DNA of 32,711 bases from Kiritimatiellia bacterium (GTDB taxonomy: Bacteria > Verrucomicrobiota > Kiritimatiellia > RFP12 > UBA1067), in assembly GCA_017962315.1 (NCBI GenBank), contig JAGCVN010000105.1:1-32711 (forward strand), in the 5' to 3' direction. Positions 1 through 8,331 of the stretch are shown in pieces. Within the stretch, counting starts at the first letter, position 1; each line of letters begins with the position of its first letter. A program made the translations under genes and the position numbers. The notes under the pieces are model-generated. The model was not told the DNA's origin. It made no database searches and worked only from the letters and a program-made list of their open reading frames with translations.

Positions 1-60
1 CCCAATGTCTCCGCCGTTCTTTTGCGGCGATATACGAGAGAGCAGACGTACATTTTTCAT

Positions 61-98
61 TTCCTCTCCCGTTGGTTTTGGGGTATACTTGCCCCGTT
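61..98 (+). promoter_or_regulatory. candidate dnaX promoter, TATACT -10
   Basis: TATACT lies at 84-89, nine bases before the dnaX ATG at 99. The expected transcription start (about 96-97) would leave almost no leader, and no Shine-Dalgarno sequence is visible. The -35 (TTCCTC near 61-66 at 17 bp spacing) is poor. The rest of bases 1-98 shows only a weak 5-bp stem (12-16/25-29) and no gene. Confidence 0.4.
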
Positions 99-1376
99 AT
101 GGCATACGAAGGTTTAGCTCGCAGATGGCGCCCGCAGCGGTTTGAAGACGTAGTCGGGCAGGAACACGTCACGCGCACGTTGAAAAACGCGATTGAGACG
201 GGGCGTATCGCGCACGCCTACCTTTTTATCGGTCCCCGCGGGATTGGGAAAACCACACTGGCGCGTATTTTCGCGAAGTCGCTCGACTGTGAAAAGGGTC
301 CCACCATAACGCCTTGTTGCGAGTGTTCCGTGTGCAAGGAGATTGCAGCGGGAACGTCGCTCGACATCCTTGAAATCGATGGTGCGTCCAACAACAATGT
401 CGATCAGGTCCGTGAACTCCGCGAACAGGTACAGTTCCGTCCCGCACACGCCAAGTACAAGGTGATCATCATCGACGAAGTACATATGCTTTCGGCGGCG
501 GCGTTCAACGCGCTTTTGAAGACACTAGAGGAACCGCCGGAATATGTCGTCTTCATCTTCGCCACCACCGAGGGGGACAAGGTGTTGCCGACCATCATCT
601 CGCGTTGCCAGCGTTTCGACCTCCGCCGGATTGCGACCCCGTTGATTGTCGAACGTCTCCGCCACATCTGCGAGGCGGAAAAGGTGGAGGCGACGGAAGA
701 CACGCTTCTCGCCATTGCGCGCGGTGCGGAGGGCGGTATGCGCGACGCACTCTCTTCCCTCGACCAGTTGATCGCGTTCCGGGGTAACACGTTGACGGAG
801 GACGATGTTCTGCAGGTGTTCGGACTCGTTTCGAGGAAAGCGCTCGAGAACCTTGCCGAGGCGATTTTGAAAGGGGATGCGAAGACGATTCTCCGCCTTG
901 TCGGGGATTTTGACAGCGCGGGGAAAAACTTGCGTCGGCTTGCCGTCGAAATCATGGAATATTTCCGTAACCTTCTGGTCTATCTGTACATTGGCAAGGA
1001 TATGGAGAACATGGACGCGACACCCGACCAGATCCTGGCCTACGAGGCACAGTCGCAGCTTGTCAACGAGACTCGCCTCCAGCAGATCGCGGATCAATTG
1101 GCAGAGGTCGAGTCGAAAATGCGGTACGCGTTATCCGTCCGCACTTTGCTTGAAATGGCGTTGATCCGTTGTTCGCGGATCGCCACCACCGTCACGCTGG
1201 ACGAGGTGTTGCGGCGTTTGAACGCAATCCGTACCGCCGCGCCGGCTGCGGCGCCCATTGCAGGCGCCCCCTCCGTTCACGCGAGTTCGAACGCAGAACT
1301 CTACGAGGATGCCGCACTGAAACAGGTGTTGCGCGAGTTTGACGGCAAGATCGTTCAGGTTGAGGAAGACGAGTAG
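99..1376 (+). CDS. dnaX: DNA polymerase III subunit gamma/tau
   Basis: This is the AAA+ subunit of the clamp loader, which loads the beta clamp and ties the replicative polymerase together. Visible motifs are Walker A GPRGIGKT (about residues 45-52), a four-cysteine zinc module (about 64-84, with CCECSVC), Walker B VIIIDEVH (about 122), and the SRC sensor/arginine-finger motif (ISRCQRF, about 168). I start at the ATG at 99 (MAYEGLARRWRP), the usual family start; an upstream TTG at 72 would add nine unlikely residues. At 425 aa it is short, more like gamma than a full tau: after the collar domain only a short Ala/Pro-rich linker and an acidic tail remain. The usual neighbours ybaB and recR do not follow. 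Confidence 0.96.
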   Translation: MAYEGLARRWRPQRFEDVVGQEHVTRTLKNAIETGRIAHAYLFIGPRGIGKTTLARIFAKSLDCEKGPTITPCCECSVCKEIAAGTSLDILEIDGASNNNVDQVRELREQVQFRPAHAKYKVIIIDEVHMLSAAAFNALLKTLEEPPEYVVFIFATTEGDKVLPTIISRCQRFDLRRIATPLIVERLRHICEAEKVEATEDTLLAIARGAEGGMRDALSSLDQLIAFRGNTLTEDDVLQVFGLVSRKALENLAEAILKGDAKTILRLVGDFDSAGKNLRRLAVEIMEYFRNLLVYLYIGKDMENMDATPDQILAYEAQSQLVNETRLQQIADQLAEVESKMRYALSVRTLLEMALIRCSRIATTVTLDEVLRRLNAIRTAAPAAAPIAGAPSVHASSNAELYEDAALKQVLREFDGKIVQVEEDE

Positions 1377-1403
1377 GGTTACGGCGTTACGAGGAGACGG
1401 AAG

Positions 1404-1898
1404 ATGGCGTTGCCCGGATCGTTGTTTTCACTCGCCGGTGTCTTTGAGGCTCCGCTGTTCACCGAGGAGGATGTGCGCGTTCGTTTGGAACGGTGGGGGT
1501 TCGAGGTGCAATGGGATTCCGCGATGGTTCTTTTTGCGCGTGCCGAGGAGAGCCTGCTGAAACTATCGTTTCTGCAACGGCGCCGGTTTGAGTCGCGTCT
1601 CCGCGAGGCGGGGTGGGCGTGTCTGCTGCCGGATGCCCCACCGCCGGAAGAACCTCGCATCCTCTGCGCACGGATTGCCTTTACGCTCTGCCGGACGTTG
1701 CGCTTTTTGTCGTTAGGAAGGCAAGAAAGCCCGAATTATTTCCAGAAAGCCGATGCGGTGTTCCGCGAAGGGAAACCTCTTTTCGACCGGCTCTCCCCGT
1801 CCGTACCCCATGCGGAACGGATCAGGGAGGACATCGCCTACGTGGAGGAGGGGTGCGGCCGCGCGCTCCATCCGTCGCAGACGGACACGGACGTCTAG
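1404..1898 (+). CDS. hypothetical protein (164 aa) downstream of dnaX
   Basis: I do not recognise this protein. It starts 27 bases after dnaX on the same strand with a purine-rich ribosome site (GAGGAGACGGAAG) before the ATG, so it is probably cotranscribed. The sequence looks soluble and mostly helical, with charged segments (residues 20-70), a proline-rich stretch (about 78-84), and no signal peptide, transmembrane segment or metal motif. It ends in TAG just before the repeat-rich gap. Base composition matches its neighbours, so I regard it as a real gene with no assignable function. Confidence 0.7.
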   Translation: MALPGSLFSLAGVFEAPLFTEEDVRVRLERWGFEVQWDSAMVLFARAEESLLKLSFLQRRRFESRLREAGWACLLPDAPPPEEPRILCARIAFTLCRTLRFLSLGRQESPNYFQKADAVFREGKPLFDRLSPSVPHAERIREDIAYVEEGCGRALHPSQTDTDV

Positions 1899-1912
1899 CG
1901 TACGCGCGGGGT

Positions 1913-1998
1913 AGCCCTTGAGGGGAAGCGAGCGTAGTAGAACGGGCTGCCAGCCCGTTCATCATCCCAACGCTTGCAGCCCGTTGGGATGAAGGGCT
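1913..1998. repeat. nested hairpin cluster after the dnaX operon
   Basis: Two strong inverted repeats sit side by side. AACGGGCTG/CAGCCCGTT (1941-1959) has a one-base centre. CATCCCAACG (1963-1972) pairs with CGTTGGGATG (1982-1991) across a 9-base loop. An outer pair, AGCCCTT (1913-1919) and AAGGGCT (1992-1998), encloses both and gives a three-way-junction shape. It may end transcription of the dnaX operon, though no U-run directly follows, or it may be a REP-like element. Confidence 0.7.
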
Positions 1999-2013
1999 CG
2001 CGCCGCTTTTTTG

Positions 2014-2168
2014 TCTCACGCAGAGACACAGAGGCACAGAGAAGGCATCTGACGATTGGAGACAACACGGACAACTCCAGACAACGGAGCCCCTTTTTAC
2101 ATTTTACACTTTACATTATCTTCCCCCTGACCTCTGCGCTCTCCGCCTCTCCGCGCCTCCGCGTGAGA
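2014..2168. repeat. inverted heptad repeat pair A
   Basis: The left arm (2014-2045) starts TCTCACGCAGAG and continues as units of the type (A/G)CACAGAG. The right arm (about 2130-2168) is its imperfect reverse complement, ending CCGCGTGAGA. The ~85-base centre also has a 7-base rhythm, including a run of TTTTACA-like units (2095-2118) and repeated GACAAC words. The whole gap from 1899 to 2398 holds only such repeats and I see no gene in it. The short frames that cross it are low-complexity. Confidence 0.75.
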
Positions 2169-2200
2169 ACAGTTTCCCTGTAGACGAATGCACGAATTTT

Positions 2201-2351
2201 AACGCAAAGCCGCAAAGAACGCAGAGAGGCGCAAAGAAGGGAAGGGTCATGGATATTGTTCACAAATCACAAATGGCAAGTAGGCCATCCTTGCATACGT
2301 CAAAATGAACTCTTATCCCGACATTTCCATGATTCTTTGCGTTCTTTGCGG
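2201..2351. repeat. inverted heptad repeat pair B
   Basis: The left arm (2201-2240) is an array of CGCAAAG-type units (AACGCAAAGCCGCAAAGAAC at its start, then CGCAGAG and CGCAAAG). The right arm (2333-2351) is TTCTTTGCGTTCTTTGCGG, the reverse complement of the same units. The spacer is 92 bases and contains TCACAAA twice. The layout is the same as pair A, which lies 30 bases upstream. Confidence 0.75.
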
Positions 2352-2398
2352 AAAAATAAACAACTTGGACTGGCGAATATAGGATAAATGAGGACCGG

Positions 2399-3994
2399 TT
2401 ATTTCGCGTATTCGATGCAACGCATTTCGCGTACAACGATCACCTTGATCTGGCCGGGATACTGCATTGTCGTCTCGATCTTCCGGCTGATATCGCGGGC
2501 AAGAACGGCTGCCTGACTGTCCTCCGTCTTCCCGGGATCCACGATGACGCGGACTTCGCGGCCCGCCTGGAGCGCGTAGCTCTTCTGCACGCCGGGGAAA
2601 CTGTTGGCGATTTTCTCCAATTTCTCCAAACGGTCGATGTAAATGGTGGTCGCCTCCTGACGCGCCCCCGGACGCGAGCTGGAAATCGCGTCGGCGGCGG
2701 AACAAAGAACGCCGTAAAGACTATCAGCGGGGACGTCTTCATGGTGGCAGGCGACGGCGTTCACCACGATCGGCGATTCGCCGTTCTGCTTCAGGAACTC
2801 CGCTCCGAGTAGCGCATGTTTCCCTTGCTTTTCCTGGTGGATCACTTTCCCGATGTCGTGAAAGAGGCCCGCCCGGCGGGCGATGGAGGGATCGAGCCCG
2901 AGCTCGCCTGCCATCATTCCCATCAGGCAGGCGACTTCTTCGGAATGGGAGAGGACGTTCTGCGAATAACTGGTCCGGAAACGAAGGCTTCCCAGCTTCT
3001 TGATGATGGGTGCAGGGACGTTCTGAACCTGTGCGCGGAACGCCGCGTTTTCGCCCGTCTCCTGTATGGCCCGGTCCATGTCCGCCGTGACTTCTGCGAC
3101 CACTTCTTCGATACGAGCCGGGTGGATACGTCCGTCTTCGACGAGTTTTTCCAGTGAAAGGCGCGCGATTTCGCGGCGGACGGGATCGAACGCGGAAAGG
3201 AGCACCGCACCGGGGGTTTCGTCCATCAAGATGGTCACGCCTGTCGCGGCCTCGATGGAACGGATGTTGCGCCCCTCCCGTCCGATGATCCGCCCTTTGA
3301 TGTCGTCTCCCGGCAGGGCAACCGTTGTCGTCATCGTTTCGCTGGCGTGTGCGATCGAGTAACGTTGGATGGCTTCGACGACGATTTTGCGCGCTTCGCG
3401 GTCTGCCTCTTCTTTCGCCCGTTCCTGTGCGCGGCGGATTAGCATGCCCGTCTCGGATTCGACTTCCGCCTCGGCTTTGGCGTAAATCTCGCGCCGGGCC
3501 TCTTCCGGCGTCATCCCGCCCAGTTTGGCAAGACGTTCTGCGGCCGTCTTCCATGCCGTCTCCGTTTCGTCCTTGCGGAGACGGGAAGCCTCGTCGCGTT
3601 TGGCGATCTCGTCGCGCTTCCGCGCCGTCTCCTGTTCACGTTCATCGAGCAGGAGCGCCTTCTTGTCCAGGTTCTCTTCGCGGGCGGCTAGCCTCGCCGC
3701 CGTCTCTTGGATTTCCTCCTTCTGCTGCTTGATGCTCTTCTCGAATTCCTCTCGGGCGTGTACGACTTCCGCCCGTGCCTGGATGTCGGCCTCCTTCAGA
3801 CGGTTCTTGATTTCCATGTCGGTATCGGCCAGCCGGTTTTTCGCCGCTTTTTCGATGGCCTCCGCCTGGAATTTCCCGATTAAACCGCGAAGGGCGTACC
3901 CAAACAAGATGCCGGCCAAGCCGAACAACAGGCCTACCGTCGCGTCGCTGAAGTCGTACCAGGAGTAACGTGTCAATGCCAGAAAAACATTCAT
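2399..3994 (-). CDS. rny: ribonuclease Y
   Basis: This is a membrane-anchored endoribonuclease that starts mRNA decay. From N to C it has one transmembrane segment (about residues 12-32), a long charged coiled coil (about 40-215, rich in Glu, Lys and Arg), a KH domain (from about 226, with GRIIGREGRNIRSIE), and an HD metal-dependent hydrolase domain (HDIGK near 379). The reading frame stays open far upstream, but the start at 3994 (MNVFLALTRYS) gives 531 aa, the normal family size. The frame beyond it lies in DNA that encodes the divergent neighbour. An extended -10 box lies 6 bases before the ATG, so the mRNA is probably leaderless. No clear terminator follows; the gene ends beside repeat pair B. 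Confidence 0.96.
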   Translation of the reverse strand: MNVFLALTRYSWYDFSDATVGLLFGLAGILFGYALRGLIGKFQAEAIEKAAKNRLADTDMEIKNRLKEADIQARAEVVHAREEFEKSIKQQKEEIQETAARLAAREENLDKKALLLDEREQETARKRDEIAKRDEASRLRKDETETAWKTAAERLAKLGGMTPEEARREIYAKAEAEVESETGMLIRRAQERAKEEADREARKIVVEAIQRYSIAHASETMTTTVALPGDDIKGRIIGREGRNIRSIEAATGVTILMDETPGAVLLSAFDPVRREIARLSLEKLVEDGRIHPARIEEVVAEVTADMDRAIQETGENAAFRAQVQNVPAPIIKKLGSLRFRTSYSQNVLSHSEEVACLMGMMAGELGLDPSIARRAGLFHDIGKVIHQEKQGKHALLGAEFLKQNGESPIVVNAVACHHEDVPADSLYGVLCSAADAISSSRPGARQEATTIYIDRLEKLEKIANSFPGVQKSYALQAGREVRVIVDPGKTEDSQAAVLARDISRKIETTMQYPGQIKVIVVREMRCIEYAK

Positions 3995-4000
3995 GCGGTC

Positions 4001-4009
4001 AGTATAGCA
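4001..4009 (-). promoter_or_regulatory. extended -10 promoter of rny (leaderless)
   Basis: On the minus strand the sequence reads TGCTATACT, then GACCGC, then the rny ATG at 3994. TGN-TATACT is an extended -10, so a strong -35 is not needed and none is evident. The predicted start of transcription falls on or next to the A of the ATG. Confidence 0.6.
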
Positions 4010-4093
4010 CAAGGTAAACAGAAAAGCGAGAAGGAAAAGAAGCAGAAACTTTCCATTGCGGAAAACGGGTATTGTTGGTAGTCTTTTGAGGAA

Positions 4094-5989
4094 ATGAAAC
4101 AAGACATGAAAGTGTTCTTCAGCCTTTTTTTCGCCAGGGGGGTCTGTTTGGCGACGGATTGCCTTGTCATGGCCGTCGCCTATTTGACGTCGTTCATCCT
4201 GCGTTTTGAATTCCGTGAACCTTTCTGGGGCTGGAAACAGGTCGCCGTTTCCTTCGTCATTGTCTGTGTGGTTCAAGTGTTGTGCCTTTTCCTGTGGGGC
4301 TGTTACCGCCTCATCTGGCGCTTCACCGGTATCGCGGATGTGCCGCGCTTCCTCGGCGGCATCGTCACGGCTACCGTCGTGTTGATCCTGCTGCGTTTCG
4401 CCTTCCCCGAACTCTACTGGCTGCGCCCACCGTACAGCATTACGTTCTTCAACAGTTTCCTGGTGACGGGGGCGTTGCTTGCCGTCCGCCTTCTCGCTCG
4501 CGGCGTGCAGGAGGGGAGTTTCGTATGGACGGTCTTTCCCGGCGGGGTAAGGCACGTCCTTCTTGTCGGCGCGGGGGTCGAGGGCGATTTAATTGTCCGG
4601 GAGCTCCGCAGGCAGACTCCGCGTGACCGCGTCCCCGTCGGGTTTCTCGACGACGACCCCGCGAAATTGAACGCGAGCATTCTCGGCGTCCGTGTCCTGG
4701 GAACCATTGCGCAGCTTCCAGAGGTGGTCCGGAAACGGAAGGTGGACGAGGTGATCGTCTCGATGACGTGTGCGCCGCGTACGGTGATCCGTAACGTGGT
4801 GAAGTTGTGCGAGCAGGCGCGCATTCCTGCCCGGATCGTGCCCGGATATTACGAGTTGATCCAGGGGCGGGCAACCGTTTCGCAAGTGCGCAGCATCGAC
4901 ATCACCGACCTTCTGGGCCGCGAGGAACAGGCGGTGGACGGAAGCGGCGCGATCGCCCTGCTCAACCGGAAGATTGTGTTGGTCACGGGGGCGGGCGGTT
5001 CCATCGGCAGCGAGATCGCCAGGCAGGTTCTGCGGGCAGGTCCCTCGCTTCTCCTGTTGGTCGAGCGTTCGGAATTCGCGCTGTATGAAATCGCCCGCGA
5101 GTTGCGCTCGTTCAACAGTTCCGTCCCGTTCATCTCGGTCCTTGCCGATATCGCGGACGAAACCCGCATGACGGCGTTGCTTGCCGCGTACAAGCCGAAC
5201 CTGATCATCCATGCCGCCGCGTACAAGCATGTCCCGCTAATGGAGGAAAATCCCACCGAGGCGTTGAAAAACAACGTGCTGGCGACCCGCGCGCTCGGTG
5301 AACTCGCACTTGCCCACAACGTGGATCGGTTCGTTTTGATTTCGACGGACAAGGCCGTCCGCCCGATCTCGGTGATGGGGGCGAGCAAGCGACTTTGCGA
5401 AATCGTGCTGCAGGATTTGAACCGGCGCGGCAAGACGCATTTCTCCGCCGTCCGTTTCGGAAACGTGCTGGGGTCGTCGGGTTCGGTCGTGCCGCTCTTT
5501 GCCGAACAGATCCGGCTTGGCGGTCCCGTGACCGTGACGCACCCGGATATGAAGCGTTACTTCATGACGATTTCAGAAGCCGTTTCGCTGGTTCTGGAGG
5601 CGGCGGCGATCGCCGTAGGCGGCGAGGTGTTTGTACTGGACATGGGAACGCCCGTCCGGATCGTCACGCTCGCCGAGGAGATGATTTCGCTCTATGGTCT
5701 CCGCCCCTACATTGACATCCCGATTGTCTTCACGGGAGTCCGTCCCGGTGAAAAACTCTTCGAGGAGCTGGACGTGAGTGAAAAGGCCGCGTTTAAAACG
5801 GGACACGCGCGTATTTTCAAAGGTCGCTTCAACGAGATACCCGGGGAAAAGGTGGAGGAGATCCTGTCTGTCTGCAAGCGCCTGGCTGTAGACGGGGGAA
5901 TGGAGATTTCCGGCGAACTTCAGCGGTTGCTCCGTAACGAGGCGGACGGAAACGCTGCCGTCCCCGCGAAACAGGAGTCCACGTCATGA
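4094..5989 (+). CDS. membrane nucleoside-diphosphate sugar dehydratase (CapD/PglF/WbpM type)
   Basis: This is probably a UDP-N-acetylhexosamine 4,6-dehydratase (the reaction of PglF and WbpM), acting early in surface polysaccharide or protein-glycan synthesis. The N-terminus has four hydrophobic segments (about residues 8-30, 45-70, 80-105 and 115-135). A first Rossmann region follows (HVLLVGAGVEGDLIVREL, about 153-170). The catalytic SDR domain begins with VTGAGGSIGSEIA (about 297). The active-site region reads STDKAV (about 417) and MGASKR (about 428); Met replaces the usual SDR Tyr, as is typical of this family. Its length of 631 aa is normal. It is divergent from rny and its stop overlaps the rsgA start (ATGA). 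No other glycan genes are nearby, so the sugar made is unknown. Confidence 0.9.
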   Translation: MKQDMKVFFSLFFARGVCLATDCLVMAVAYLTSFILRFEFREPFWGWKQVAVSFVIVCVVQVLCLFLWGCYRLIWRFTGIADVPRFLGGIVTATVVLILLRFAFPELYWLRPPYSITFFNSFLVTGALLAVRLLARGVQEGSFVWTVFPGGVRHVLLVGAGVEGDLIVRELRRQTPRDRVPVGFLDDDPAKLNASILGVRVLGTIAQLPEVVRKRKVDEVIVSMTCAPRTVIRNVVKLCEQARIPARIVPGYYELIQGRATVSQVRSIDITDLLGREEQAVDGSGAIALLNRKIVLVTGAGGSIGSEIARQVLRAGPSLLLLVERSEFALYEIARELRSFNSSVPFISVLADIADETRMTALLAAYKPNLIIHAAAYKHVPLMEENPTEALKNNVLATRALGELALAHNVDRFVLISTDKAVRPISVMGASKRLCEIVLQDLNRRGKTHFSAVRFGNVLGSSGSVVPLFAEQIRLGGPVTVTHPDMKRYFMTISEAVSLVLEAAAIAVGGEVFVLDMGTPVRIVTLAEEMISLYGLRPYIDIPIVFTGVRPGEKLFEELDVSEKAAFKTGHARIFKGRFNEIPGEKVEEILSVCKRLAVDGGMEISGELQRLLRNEADGNAAVPAKQESTS

Positions 5990-6999
5990 CGGTTTCCGAC
6001 TACGGATACGTGTCCGCGGCGGAAGAATCCGAAGGGAAGGGGATCCCTGCGCGTGTAACCGCCGCGCGCGGCGGTTATTTCCACATTGTCTGCGACAGCG
6101 GCCAGGGTGTGGCCCGGCTTAAAGCTTCCGCCTACCGCGAAGGTAACGAGCCTCCGGTCACGGGGGATTTTGTCCGCCTCGACTGGAACCCTGTCGGGGA
6201 AAGCCGTATTTTGCAGACCCTGCCCCGGAAAAGCTGTTTCAAGCGGCTCGACCCTTCCTCCTCTGGTCGTCAGGCACAGGTTCTCGCCGCCAATTTCGAT
6301 TTCGTCTTTTTGTTAATGTCACTGAACCAGAACTTCAACGTCCGCCGTCTGGAACGGTATCTCGCGCTCACATGGGAATCCGGCGCGAAACCGGTCGTGG
6401 TGCTGACAAAGACCGATTTGCTGCGCGGGCACAAACGGTTCCTTCGGGAGGCCGGGCGTGTCTCTGCCGGTGCCCCCGTCCATGCGGTTAGCGCGAAGAC
6501 GGGCGCGGGCTTGGAGGAATTGACCCCCTACGTCCAGCCGCGCACGACGTTTGTGCTGCTCGGTTCATCCGGCGTCGGCAAGTCCTCGTTGATCAACGCA
6601 CTGGCGGGGGATGAATGGATGCCGACGATGGAGATCCGCTAGTGGGACGGCAAGGGACGCCACACGACGACGGAACGCGAACTCGTCATGCTCCCCAACG
6701 GTGCGATGGCCATCGACACGCCGGGTGTCCGCGAACTCGGCCTCTGGGAGGCGGCCGGCGGCGTTGAACGGACGTTTGCCGACGTCGAGGCGTTTTTCGG
6801 GCGGTGCAAGTTCAGCGACTGCCGGCACGAGACGGAGCCCGGCTGCGCCGTCCGCGAGGCGATCGCGTCCGGCAAACTCTCTCGTGAACGCTGGGAGGCA
6901 TACCAACGGCTTGTCCAGGAAACCGTTTTGCAGGAATCGATGAGAGCGGGTGTGCGCCACGCCCGTCGGACTGCGACCCATCGTTTCCGCCGTGACTGA
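5986..6999 (+). pseudogene. rsgA: ribosome small subunit GTPase RsgA, interrupted by an in-frame TAG
   Basis: RsgA is a circularly permuted GTPase that helps mature the 30S subunit. The N-terminal OB-fold part is followed by TKTD (G4, residues 141-144) and GSSGVGKSS (G1, about 193-201). After EIR, codon 219 is TAG (6640-6642). The same frame then continues with WDGKGRHTTT (G2), IDTPG (G3) and the zinc knuckle C-X4-C-X-H-X5-C, ending at 6999. With the TAG read through, the protein would be about 337 aa, normal for the family. Everything else is intact, so this is a very young nonsense mutation, a sequencing error, or a readthrough site. TAG is the normal stop of dnaX, the 1404 gene and sstT here, which argues against general reassignment. 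The open pieces are 5986-6642 and 6688-6999. It overlaps the upstream gene by ATGA. Confidence 0.9.
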
Positions 7000-7025
7000 C
7001 GCGACAGAATTTTCAAAGGAGTCAT

Positions 7026-8261
7026 ATGGCAACGAAAGAATCGAATTCGGAGAAAGTCTCGCTTTTCCAGAAGTATTGCGACGTCAACCTGATCCTTCGG
7101 ATTCTGTGTGGGCTTGCCGCCGGTATCCTGCTCGCGGTCTTCGCACCGGGAATCCGGGTTTTCTCCCTCCCCGGAAGCCTGTTTGTCGGTGCACTCAAGG
7201 GGATTGCTCCGGTCCTGGTGTTCGCGCTCGTCTGCGGTTCGCTGGCCTCCGCAAAGACGAAGTTGGACAAGCGTTTCGGATTTGTCCTTTTCCTTTACCT
7301 CGCCAGTACGTTCCTCGCCGCCGCAGTCGCCGTGTTGGGAAGTTTTGTGTTCCCCCAGCACCTCCAGCTTGCGGGGGCGGCCCAGTCCGAGGCCGTCCCG
7401 ACGGATGTGGGGGAGGTGCTCTTGCGGTTGTTGGCGAATCTGGTCGTGAATCCCATTTCGGCACTCGCCGAGGCGAACTACATCGGCATCCTTTTCTGGT
7501 CGGTCTTGGGGGGATTCGCCTGCCGCCGGATTTTGGACGACCGGGCTAAGGAGATGCTCAAAGCGTTTTCCGATGTCCTCTCGAAGATTGTCCGCTGGAT
7601 CATCGAACTTGCCCCGGTCGGCATCTTCGGTCTCGCCTACATCGCGGTTGCGGAAAACGGACTGGGCGTCTTCAAAACCTACGGCTGCCTGCTCGCGCTG
7701 CTTGTCGGGTGCATGCTGACAACGGCCCTGGTGGTCAACCCGTTCCTGGTCTGGCTTTCGCTCCACCGCAATCCGTATCCGCTTGTGTTCCGCTGCCTTC
7801 AGAAAAGCGGCGTGACAGCCTTCTTTACGAGAAGTTCGGCGGCGAACATTCCCGTCAACATGGCGCTGTGCGAAGAGTTCGGGTTGGACCGTGATATCTA
7901 TTCCGTGTCAATCCCCCTCGGCGCCACCATCAACATGAACGGCGCGGCGGTGACGATCACCGTCATGGCGCTCGCGGCGGCGTATACGGCGGGGATTACG
8001 GTCTCACTGCCGAGCGCCCTCATCCTCAGTATCCTGGCGACGCTTGCCGCGTGCGGGGCATCGGGTGTGGCGGGCGGTTCGCTGTTGCTGATCCCGATGG
8101 CCTGTTCGCTTTTCGGGATCTCGCCCGACACCGCAATGCAGGTGGTCGGCGTCGGGTTCATCATCGGTGTCGTGCAGGACAGTTTCGAGACGATGATCAA
8201 TTCATCGGGCGATGTCCTCTTTGCGGCGACCGCCGAATACCGGGCGCGCAAGAAGGGGTAG
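7026..8261 (+). CDS. sstT: serine/threonine:Na+ symporter SstT
   Basis: This is an inner-membrane transporter of the dicarboxylate/amino acid:cation symporter (DAACS) family that imports serine and threonine with sodium. The sequence follows SstT closely: LFVGALKGIAPVLVFALV near the N-terminus, NPISALAEANYIGILFW, FFTRSSAANIPVNMALCEE, SIPLGATINMNGAA (the cation and substrate region) and VVGVGFIIGVVQDS near the end. About eight membrane spans plus two re-entrant loops are expected; 411 aa is normal. A good ribosome site (AAAGGAG) lies before the ATG. It starts 26 bases after rsgA and may be cotranscribed with it. Confidence 0.93.
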   Translation: MATKESNSEKVSLFQKYCDVNLILRILCGLAAGILLAVFAPGIRVFSLPGSLFVGALKGIAPVLVFALVCGSLASAKTKLDKRFGFVLFLYLASTFLAAAVAVLGSFVFPQHLQLAGAAQSEAVPTDVGEVLLRLLANLVVNPISALAEANYIGILFWSVLGGFACRRILDDRAKEMLKAFSDVLSKIVRWIIELAPVGIFGLAYIAVAENGLGVFKTYGCLLALLVGCMLTTALVVNPFLVWLSLHRNPYPLVFRCLQKSGVTAFFTRSSAANIPVNMALCEEFGLDRDIYSVSIPLGATINMNGAAVTITVMALAAAYTAGITVSLPSALILSILATLAACGASGVAGGSLLLIPMACSLFGISPDTAMQVVGVGFIIGVVQDSFETMINSSGDVLFAATAEYRARKKG

Positions 8262-8331
8262 GGGACGGCGGTTCCCGCGACAGGGCGTGGCAGGATGTCG
8301 GTATGAAAATTTTTCAACGGGGAGAAACGCG

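Noticed and set aside
2201..2351. CRISPR-like array
   Set aside because: The repeat units are 7 bases long and imperfect, there are no unique spacers of constant length, and the second array is inverted rather than direct. No cas gene is nearby.
3995..4555. N-terminal extension of RNase Y (frame open to 4555)
   Set aside because: The extension lies antisense to the dehydratase gene and adds nothing known in the family; MNVFLAL at 3994 with a promoter six bases upstream is the natural start.
6640..6642. Reassigned TAG codon (alternative genetic code)
   Set aside because: dnaX, the 1404 gene and sstT all end in TAG at sensible family lengths.
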